The notes under the pieces are model-generated. The model was given only the letters and a program-made list of their open reading frames with translations. It did not search any database and was not told the DNA's origin. Positions 55,145-64,000 of a stretch of 64,000 nucleotides of DNA are shown piece by piece. The stretch is taken from the NCBI GenBank assembly GCA_964019695.1, contig OZ026524.1:22093656-22157655 (forward strand). Direction: 5' to 3'. The stretch is from Loripinus fragilis (taxonomy: Eukaryota > Mollusca > Bivalvia > Lucinida > Lucinidae). The first letter of the stretch is position 1. Each line of letters begins with the position of its first letter. Both the position numbers and the translations under genes were made by a program.

Positions 55145-55515
55145 TAAGCAATGAACAATTATACTTACATTTATCTAAGCCGTGACCAATAGTCAACACC
55201 GATGGAGCTAATCAGACTGCGCAGATGCAGATTTCACAAACTTAGTGTTCTTGTGACCTTTTTATTCATTTACATCGTTTAGATAAAAAAATGTTTCAGC
55301 ATAAAATTGTAAATATTTTCTTACCCATCAGTTTTAACATATGTTTGGGTGCTCAAAAGAGCGGCCTCATTGAGACGGTTATTTTAGGTACCCACAACAT
55401 ATGTTTGGTTGAGAAATAAGAAAAAAATTGATACACACTCTTAACTAAAGACCTGATTATTTTATCTATTTATCTTTATTTTAAGAGGACAGCATACGCT
55501 AGTCTACCATGCGGC
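55145..55515 (+). repeat. Direct duplication, copy 2 (with one minisatellite unit)
   Basis: Carries the last minisatellite unit and then repeats 54623-54945, with an extra ~25 bases near TATTTTATCTATTTATC. It ends CATGCGG, the same word as copy 1. Confidence 0.85.
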
Positions 55516-55527
55516 CCTTTCATTTAA

Positions 55528-55757
55528 AGTAAGTACGGGTGCAAAGATCAGGAAGCGATACAATCAAGTATCACACCTGACCCAGTATACCAATGGTAAA
55601 GAGACAAACTCACAGTTATACACCACAAACGAGAGCCAAGAGGCCAGTCCTTGCCCACAGGTGACCACAAGGCACAAATAGACTAATGCACACAAAGGCA
55701 TAACAAACACAAGACAGAAAAACATAAAAGATCCACAAAAGTAGTACCGCCTTGGAT
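55528..55757 (-). repeat. Family A copy, inverted
   Basis: Minus-strand copy ending in ACTTACTT at 55528; includes GGTCACCTGTGGGCAAGGAC and ends at TACTTTTGTGGATC. Both duplicates thus terminate next to family A copies, in opposite orientations. Confidence 0.75.
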
Positions 55758-57317
55758 ACACTTGCTTAGCATAATGATAAAAACATAAAATATGTGAAGT
55801 GCAGTTGAGAGCATGAATCATCAACATTTAGCAGTATTAATCTTAAAACTGATACATGGACACTAACTGTGAATAGTCATGCTTTACCTGTTCATAAGAA
55901 AATAGAATCACCTCACTACTATGCATCTTTGAAACTACAGTACATGTATATCTGTCTGTGGTACTTTGTAGAGAAAAAAAAAACAATATAGAATTGACTG
56001 TGGCCAAAGATGGGCAGGAAACACTAAAGCAAAGTATGTGACCTTTCGACATATTGTGTTTCAAAAATGATATGAATATAAACAGGTTAAAGCTTTGTAA
56101 TATTCACACTACACTAAGCAAACTTTCTATTTGGTCACCTTACATGTTTACGCTAGTTTTGAAAGTAAGATTCGGTTATGCAAAATTCATGCTTCTACAA
56201 ATCAACCAAGGCTTTGTCGAGACACTGTGGGTCATCGCATTTACAAAAGGCTGGAACTTCTTGGACAGAGGATGGTAGAGTAAAGGTACCCTCATTTCAA
56301 AAAGTCACATATTTTCTACAATGTGAAATATTCCTAAGAGACGCAATCCATGTTTATTTTTGTTTGTTTGAAGATGTTTCCGACTGCCTTGATTAAAGAC
56401 AAACATGCTGCGAATGATTTGCTTCATTCAGACTCATCTTTTCTGTCACGTAATAGCATGAAGACGAACACAACACTACCAGCAGACTTATCCTAAAATT
56501 CAGTTTTAGTGCATGCACTTTATATAGGAAGTTGCAATGTTCTTTAGGCATTATTACCTGCGACATGGCATTGAAATTTTTAGCAATTATTTATTACCAC
56601 TAGACGTCAATGATCTAGTTTGGAAATTGAAAAAAATAATGCAAAGTACCGTCAAATTGACTTTTTAAGTTTAACATTCAAACCTAAAGTGCACAGCAGC
56701 AACGTGGCTTTTGTCATCACAAAATGGACGAATCAAGTTCTATTCTGTTTGGATTATCTAGTTTAGATAAAATCGAATGCATATAACAATTTTAGCACGA
56801 GCTACTAATGAATTTTTAAAATCTCGATAAATGTGATATTTTAAAATATGCATAAACATCTAATTTAGTCAAACTTTCAAGTGTTTGGTGTTTTTTGAAG
56901 TCGGCTAGACCAGTTTATTACAAACTGCACTTAAATTTGATATAAAACTTCACTCAAAACTATTTTTCTTCAAAAAAGCATATTTTTGCATTATTAACCA
57001 AAACTCGTGGCTTTAAAGCCAAATTTTTTGAAAGACCGCTAACCTTTTGCCCATTAAACTGCACATATTTAGACAAAAATCGTTTCAATATTATTAGTGC
57101 TTGGTCAGAAATAATGAGTTTAAAAAGTGACCAGTTAGAAATTTTGTTAAGTGTATACTGGTCTAAAATGTAATATTAAGAAAATCAGTTAACTAAAGCA
57201 TAATAAATGCATACTAGTTAACCCATTGCGAAAAACTTTAAAAATGCAGGAACCGTTTTCGATAGGTTTTAATCTTTTTGATTTATTTTCATTATCTAAG
57301 ACAACTAATAACAACTA
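55758..57317. other. No gene seen
   Basis: AT-rich, non-coding; no long frame, no recognisable repeat. Confidence 0.4.
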
Positions 57318-57668
57318 TTATCAGTTACCTCTCTGCTGCGCGTTGCCTGATAAACGTTGTCTATCTCATGGCATGTTGCCTTTATCAGGTCATGATGCCG
57401 TTGCACTTTTTGAATGACGTCGCTAATGACGCTGAGACAACCCCAAAATCGAAAATTTACGTCATAATCGCTAGTTTGAAGAGTGAAACAATGGGTAAAC
57501 TGATAAATAGAATACCAGGTTCGAGTCTTTTGATATCAAGTTTACCAGGCAAGGCTTTGAGAACGCTTGTTGACATCGCGAGGCAAGCCTCGCGATGTCA
57601 ACAAGCGTTCTCAAAGCCTTGCCTGGTAAACTTGATATCAAAAGACACTCACCTTGTATTCTCTATAT
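57318..57668 (+). mobile_element. Palindrome-ended element, copy 1
   Basis: From TTATCAGTTACCTCTCTGCT through GTTGCCTGATAAACG, ATGACGTCGCTAATGACGCT and GTAAACTGATAAATAGAATA into a 150-base palindrome (57511-57660). The inverted counterpart is at 58022-58345. A 137-codon open frame (57278-57691) covers it and the same peptide appears in copy 2, but the frame crosses the palindrome, so I read it as incidental. Confidence 0.75.
57511..57660. repeat. Perfect 60-bp-arm palindrome with 2-base centre
   Basis: Arms 57525-57584 and 57587-57646 are exact inverse copies separated by AA; with outer decayed parts the palindrome spans ~150 bases. The centre is CGCGAGGCAAGCCTCGCG. Such structures are unstable in replication, so its perfection implies recent formation or gene-conversion upkeep. 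Confidence 0.9.
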
Positions 57669-58021
57669 ATGTGACGTCGGTGAAGGTCTAACCTTAAGTG
57701 ATTCTGTACATACGTGGGTCATCCAATAAGTTCTGTCAATGGTCTTATATCCCAGATACTGCCATTCGTATCAAACTCTATTACCCACTGTATTTGGCCA
57801 AGGGTGTTGCGTATTCATTTTTAAAATATTGATTTTTTTTATCACAACCCGATCTTATGCCATACAAATGTGTAAACAACACTGTGAAAGCACATGGTCA
57901 CGAAAAATCACGTTTTTAAACTATTTTTGCTGGGGGTAGAGTAAGTTAAAGATGCGGAATGTTTCTTTGGAAAGTTCTATTAGTGGTTAGTGATGTAGTC
58001 TGAATACACAATTGACCCATA

Positions 58022-58345
58022 AATAGAGAATACTAGGTGAGTGTCTTATGATATCAAGTTTACCAGGCAAGGCTTTGAGAACGCTTGTTGACATCGCGAG
58101 GCTGGTAAACTTGATATCAAAAGACGCGAACCTGGTATTCTATTTATCAGTTTACCCATTGTACCACTCTTCAAACTAGCGATTATGACGTAAATTTTCG
58201 ATTTTAGGGTTGATTCAGCGTCATCAGCGACGTCATTCAAAAAGTGCAACGTCATCATGACCTGATAAAGGCAACATGCCATGAGATAGACAACGTTTAT
58301 CAGGCAACGCGCAGCAATGCAGTTGGTATGAGAGGTAACTGATAA
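58022..58345 (-). mobile_element. Palindrome-ended element, copy 2, inverted
   Basis: The reverse of copy 1, ending AGAGGTAACTGATAA. Its palindrome is reduced: after GACATCGCGAGGC it jumps to TGGTAAACTTGATATC, removing ~38 bases of the second arm and leaving a 17-bp stem with a ~35-base loop. The 353 bases between the two copies start near a TACGTGGGTCATCCAATAAG word. Confidence 0.75.
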
Positions 58346-59412
58346 AAACAAATGCTACAATGACATTAATCTAGTTGCTTCAAACGTTCTTGGTTGCTAG
58401 GCAACAACACAAAATTACATTTTTGCCTCACTTTAAACGTTAATTATATAATAGAGTATATATTTTGAACACTTAAAAAAGCCATTACGATCAATTAGCG
58501 TATTGATAGATATTGGTTTCGATAAATCTGTTCGATAGTCTTCTCAAGAACTCATAGAAAATAATAACTTTTAATAAAAGATATATACAAAACATAATAC
58601 AGTATTAATACAACCCATTTTTAAAGAAAATATTTCTTGCAAAATCGGTGATATGTCATAATCAAAGCGCTGCTTACACCACAGTCGCAAGCTAAACCAT
58701 TATCTATGACGTTCAGAATCAACATACATAATGTCTTCATTTATCCATATGAACAGTTTTATAAAAGGAAATTGTAGGATCATTGACGGTTTGGGCCTTA
58801 TACGCCTATTTTTCTGATTCCCAGAAAGCTGCTTTTTAGCTTCTGGTGTGATGCATGTAGTATCAGTGCAATAGGTGAATCTAATGGCAAGAGCCAGCTA
58901 GCAAAATATTTTCAAAATTCTTACACACTCGAGAGATATGGTGGATAGAAAGGGGAGGTGTTCTGCACTTTTTCTCGATCTATTTGGTAGGCATGGTGAT
59001 ATCTATTGAACATATCATATGCAGAGTATTAACGAACCACGATAATTGATGAAATAATTTTAAACACAAAATATGTTTTCTAATAAAATGATTTTGGGAG
59101 ATAACTTAGAAAATACCTACACATTTTTACTACATGTACCGTAAATAATTCAAAACTGAAAGCTCAACAAAGAAGTAAATACTTTTAAAGGAATGAAAGT
59201 GTCCCATTTAGCATTGGAAAGTAAAACTGATTCTAACTAGATCCTTTCAATATTACTTTTGCTTTGTTTAAAGGGCATAGCATGTCGAAATATATTTAAT
59301 GTGTCCGAATCTTTATATATATATATATAAGAAAAAAATAAACAACATAAGCACATGGATGTTTTTTTACTATTTTTATTATTGCCAACCGGTTTCCTAT
59401 CTTCAGGGCAAT
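58346..59412. other. No gene seen
   Basis: AT-rich, non-coding; a short (TA)n at 59,314-59,328. Confidence 0.4.
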
Positions 59413-59645
59413 AATGGCGTCAAAATATGTGCTGCTTCTTAGCAACGTCACTACTAAAATATGCGTACACATGTGTACACAACGTACGCTATATTTGTAA
59501 CGTCATCAAAATATGTTTAACGTTAATGGCGTCGAAATATGCACAGTTTCCTAGCGATGTCATTAACAAAATATGCATACACATGTGTACGCAAATATGT
59601 GTACGCAAATACGTATAAATTGTAACGTCATCAAAACATGTTTAG
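59413..59645 (+). repeat. Tandem dimer, ~115-bp unit
   Basis: Two units share ATGGCGTCRAAATATG, CTTAGCAACGTCACT / CCTAGCGATGTCATT, AAAATATGCRTACACATGTG and GTAACGTCATCAAAAYATGT. The second has an extra ATGTGTACGCAAAT duplication. Confidence 0.75.
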
Positions 59646-59692
59646 TTTTGGAGAAAACACATCAATAAATAACGTTCTTTGGCTAACCTAGC

Positions 59693-60085
59693 TTAAATAT
59701 CATCAGTATGAAATTTATAAAATGGAAATATTGAGAATTTTGGTTGTGTTTTACAACAGTTATCAATATGTTTGCTGACAGGCATTTGTCTTGTTGATGG
59801 GTCTCTAATCTGTTGTTCATGTACCGTTTTCCGGTTCCTTAACTTATCACCTGTCTGGCCTATGTAAAACTTTTTACAATCATTGCATATTAATACATAA
59901 AGAACATTTCTTACAGTGCAGTTCATATTTTCTTTTACATGAAAAGTTTTATCTTTTAATTTTAAACATGATCCCTCAATAATACTTTTACAAAGACCAC
60001 ATATACATATATATCCAAGTTGAAATCTACCTATATGAGATAATGTATTATACCTGTTATGACTCTTTGCATGCCAGCGGAGAAT
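59693..60085 (-). pseudogene. GIY-YIG endonuclease fragment (Penelope-like element)
   Basis: The minus-strand frame is open from about 60085: RWHAKSHNRYNTL, GRFQLGYICICGLCKSII, then NCTVRNVLYVLICNDCKKFY, IGQTGDKLRNRKTVHEQQIR and PVSKHIDNC. VLYVLICNDC..KFYIGQTG with the following RxR and PVSKH is the GIY-YIG nuclease core as found at the C-terminus of Penelope-like retroelements; the preceding C-x-C-x2-C pattern is the linker zinc-finger-like part of that group. The initial RT is absent, and the upstream side abuts an unrelated dispersed repeat (60,100-60,185), so it is a truncated copy. The frame itself is undamaged over ~130 codons. Confidence 0.75.
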
Positions 60086-61040
60086 TTTGTCGTCTGCCTA
60101 TAGCCTTTTGCAAACAATTTGAACCCAGATGAAGACCAACAGAATGTCGGTCTTGATCTGGATCCAATTTGTTTGACACTCCGATGGTGGTCCCGGTGGT
60201 TTATTTGTAAAAACTTAATTTTGAAGAAAGCCAGCAGACGAAAAAAAAAATGAACAATTCCCTAGCCTGAAAATAGATAAGTACAGGACGTTTGCAAAAG
60301 AATGTGTCAATAAATAACAGTGAGCTTTTTTCTTATAAAAAATGCATAAACCTTGCTAATTCTACTTTAATCTTTGTGCACTTTATATTTAACTAGCACA
60401 GAATACAAAAGAATTTAGGAGGTTGGTTCTAGAGAACGTCATTACGATCATTCATTTCTTATTCGGAAGAAAGACATTTTATGGGCTTAGGGGCCCTGAG
60501 GTTTTGGGCTGCTGAACATCTTCCCCGCCCCCCTTTGTGCCAGCAAGCCACTTCCATACAATGTGTAAAATATGGTAACACATATACAGACAAAAGCGTT
60601 TGCTGGCACACGGGGGGGGGGGGGGGGGTGATAACTTCGAAGCTGAGAGGGCCACCGCATTTTTCATATACACCCCCTGTAATTGACGTTGCTAAACAGT
60701 GCTGCACTCCAAACATTCTTGTTAATGCTGCGTCACACCGTCCTAGTACTGATAATGTGTTTAGTGCAGATGGCGCGGATCGATGGTTTTTTTAATAGTG
60801 TACGTATTGACCTGATTTGAACAGTTTCTGCAGGATTTGATTCAAACCAATGGTAAATCTCAATTAGGTATTGATTAGTCTACCAATCCGAAAAGGATAC
60901 CTTTGGCGTGACAGGCAGTTTCACAATAAAGTGCACATTAGAAAGTTGTCTTTGTTATAGTGGTCGTTCTATGTTATCTGTGGTTAATTTACAGCCAAAA
61001 TACTTTAGTTTCATCCACAAGTCATTTCTTGACCCTTCAA
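60086..61040. other. No gene; small repeats and a G17 run
   Basis: 60,105-60,185 shares words with 20,120-20,170 and 20,480-20,530. GTGCCAGCAAGC (60537-60548) pairs with GTTTGCTGGCAC (60598-60609) just before a 17-base G run (60612-60628). The 104-codon frame at 60481-60795 crosses the G run and has no domain. Confidence 0.5.
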
Positions 61041-61214
<174 letters not shown>

Positions 61215-64000
61215 TTATTTAATTTCAAACCTGATTTGTTTTTAAAATTTTTACCAAGACAGCAGTTTGTTCTAAAATGTGTATCAGTTTTATTAAGTTA
61301 AGTTACTATATCTATAACTATTTATATCTACAATAAAGATTTTTTTAAGTTTTCATCTCCACGAAATTTCGTTTTGATTAGTCCAAAGTTAGAGATTCTA
61401 AACCACATAAACAAAGAAATCGACAGCTCTTTAGAAGTAGTAGAATACATTCCATTTCTGTCAAATTTATCAAAGTTACATATATAACCATATCAAAAAT
61501 CTTAATGTCCTATGTTTGTCCAAAATATTATCAGAGACAGTACACGATTGTGCCCTGAAAAGCTAAACTATTAAGGATGTAGAAGTTTGTAATATTTATC
61601 CCAGGAGAAAAACAACACAACTAAGTTTTATTGAATGAAGTCTCATCAGTCATTTGAAAATATTGTTATGTACCCAGTTCACTACTGTACACAATATGCA
61701 AATAAAGTCAGTAGCATTATGTAGGTTAGCTCCTTGTATAATACCTAGGTTAATTTCCCATAGAAAAAAATACAAATTACTAAATGTTTAGAGAGACGGT
61801 AATAAAATCCTACTATTTTTCTTTGCTTAAATTCCAGACAAAATCAATTACCTAAGAGTTGGTAAGATAAAATTGATATATATTACAATAAAGGTTATGC
61901 ATTATACGTGTCTGTAATCATTTAATTTTTTAAGATAATCCTCAAAAATCAAATTGTTTACTGACATTTATATGCATATGCAGATGATGACACATTACTT
62001 GTTTCAGCTTTTAAATAGATTTTAGTTTAATTTCAGCATACCTTTTATAGTTTATTTAATAAAACTGTTAGTACCTTTGATCATTTGCTAAACAAATATC
62101 ACTTTATAAGGAGAGGTTTTATATCAAAGAAACATTATAATGGATGACAACGATCTCATGTGATATGATCAAATCCAAGAAACACATGTTAACTGCTGCT
62201 TAAGAAACTATTTTAACACATTTGCCATTATCATAATCAAGAGTTATGTCAGGCAGAATAAGACATTGTGACACCAGGTAATGTAAAATATACTTTAAGA
62301 TATTGGATAAAGAAATAAAACGTTTAAAACATGCTGTCATGAGATCTTACTCAGCTTTAGCAATCAATGCTTAAATAATTGATGATAATTTTCAATATAC
62401 GGAATGTGGCATGGCCAAATTATTACAGATGTCTTGTAAATATAATTCTTGATAACAAAGCGCTATATGTATATAAATATAAGAATGAATAAGTGATATA
62501 AAATTAAAATCAACACAGCTTTTTCTATAAAAATGTCTTGCTACTTCAGACAGAAAACAAATGCATTACACATCAATAGGAAATTATATAAAAGCACAAA
62601 ACATGTTGAGGGTAGTGATTTATAGAGACATACAAAGGGTCAATTGTTCTTACAAACACTTTGTGCAGTAGTCTCAGCCATCAAATACTTAGATATAATG
62701 CCTAGAAAAGATGCATGAAAGTTATTATGCATGTCATATTTGCAATGCTTCCTTTCAAAAGAAATCATACTTCTATTACTTTTAGAAGTAAGAATAAATC
62801 TTAGAGGTTGATAAAGCAGTGCCTCTCTATTTGTATATGTTATGTGATATAATATACAGGATTTTGAATATCTTACCATCGATATGATCTTTGACAGTAG
62901 CATAAGTGTGAATCTCGTTGCCATAAAATGAAAATAAAATGCTGATCTCTCTTATGTGATTTGTACATGCTCATTTGAAGATTTGAACCACCATATGTGA
63001 TTTTGGCACCTACCTCACATGGGTAAATACACCGTTTAACCCCCATGCTGATGCAGTGGAGCTAGCGTTTGTCTTCATCTACATATACAAGCAGCAAATT
63101 CTCTGGTGTGTCTAATGACAAATTTTTACAGGCTCGCATGAGCCTTCGTTGCTGTAAAAAAATCAAATGTGCTTACTAATTTGATATTTATATTTAAGTT
63201 TCTTTTCATCATCAATTTATATTGATTTGAAACATAGAAAGGATTAATGGGATGCCATTCTTGCTTCAATGATTATGTCCTCATTTGACATGCTGAATAT
63301 CGTAATGATTTAATATAAACAAATTCCACGTTTAGACTAAGCCTAATTGATAGAAATAATGCAAAACAAAATTTCCGATAATTTATTTGAGTCCATTCAT
63401 TTTGCAACAGCTGCAATATAATCTTTACAACGCAAGAGAGTTGTTCTAATTGCTATGCCTTGACATCTAAAATGTATAACCAAAAAGAACCTTGGAAAAA
63501 TATCCTGTCTCTATGCTCTATAACATTGCAGAAGCAGACAAAGCGTATGATAAATTTCACCATCTTCTTAACCCTTTCAAGTCGAATGAAACTTCCCATT
63601 TTTATCAAATGGACCAGTCCATTTTCGTCTTCAGGGTTTTTGGGTGTTGTTTTTCGTTTTTATTCAATTTTTAATAGAATATCCTTATCAGACATTGCAG
63701 TGTGTGGCGTCTGATCTTGGCCTGTACTATTTGTTTATGTCCCACAAAAAGAACGCTAGGCTAATATAAGTTAAATTCTTTTGTTGTATATGTTACTCAC
63801 ATTAATTGTATTATTTCTTCATCGAACTGGATAATGCTTGGATGTAGAGCAGTTTTAAACATATGAATAGGCATGGCGTTTGCCATATATTGCATGGAAA
63901 CAGTTACGATTAAAACAGTTTTTGCTCTGCAAAGGATTAACGTTTGCTTTAATGTTTCATTTCTCGATTTCAACCAATATTGTAAATAAAAAGGGTAATT
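61215..64000. other. No gene seen; one dispersed repeat
   Basis: AT-rich, non-coding. 63,540-63,780 resembles 5,460-5,700 (see there) and contains CCCTTTCAAGTCGAATGAAA and GGCGTCTGATCTTGGCCTG words. Frames at 62640-62924 and 63460-63714 show no domain. Confidence 0.45.

Noticed and set aside
57278..57691. 137-codon frame whose peptide is also encoded at 58046-58351
   Set aside because: The frames are shared because the DNA is an inverted repeat; they run through a palindrome and show no protein-like conservation pattern beyond that.
57712..58021. Another mariner element starting TACGTGGGTCATCCAATAAG
   Set aside because: Only one end resembles a mariner TIR; no matching inverted end or transposase motif was found, so it is not called as an element.

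Overview
This window is AT-rich, gene-poor eukaryotic DNA dominated by transposable elements. It fits a marine mollusc, most likely a bivalve. The evidence is a tRNA-derived SINE ending in ACAA repeats, many Tc1/mariner-type non-autonomous elements with TA ends, Penelope-like retroelement pieces, repeated clusters of CCGT microsatellite beside 120-190 bp tandem arrays, and a dispersed palindrome around GATCAG/CTGCGCA. The taxon is inferred from repeat style and was not tested by a search.

Only two complete host genes are seen. Both are intronless, class A-like GPCR paralogues (6604-8142 on + and 41110-42735 on -). They lie about 33 kb apart, in opposite orientation, and share about 87% of their first 238 residues. 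Their 5' flanks are also related. Both carry a coding minisatellite in the third intracellular loop, with a period of about 12 residues and different copy numbers. One further credible host exon encodes a Calx-beta half-repeat on the - strand (20690-20842). Two weaker exon candidates are at 4245-4305 (+) and 51030-51241 (-).

Layout. 1-1440: three LINE fragments. 2995-3100: a tRNA-like Pol III unit. 6.4-8.1 kb: GPCR 1. 8.4-12.4 kb: a readable insertion stack in which a Penelope-like element interrupts an older repeat and is itself interrupted by a mariner-type element. 13.2-21.5 kb: a series of terminal-inverted-repeat (TIR) elements, foldbacks and a tandem-repeat element, then the Calx-beta exon. 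22-25.5 kb: a duplicated 550-bp block and a LINE with an (ACTT)n tail. 27.1-35 kb: interlocked insertions, with two inverted copies of an element carrying 190-bp tandem units. 35.7-37.6 kb: an inverted-repeat element and another tandem-repeat element. 38.1-40 kb: a young 5'-truncated LINE with an intact 446-codon frame. 41.1-42.9 kb: GPCR 2. 44-49.1 kb: tandem arrays, a Penelope-like fragment and a TA-ended element inserted into an array. 49.5-60.1 kb: foldbacks, SINEs, a 24-bp minisatellite, a pair of inverted palindromic elements, and a GIY-YIG endonuclease fragment. 61.0-61.2 kb: a (TA)n tract inside an inverted repeat. The remainder shows no recognisable feature.

There is no operon-like co-operation here. 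The genes read as a locally duplicated receptor pair embedded in repeats. The value of the window lies in the receptor loop repeats, in several reconstructable insertion histories, and in a recurring mobile-element design: a terminal palindrome, then a microsatellite, then a tandem array.
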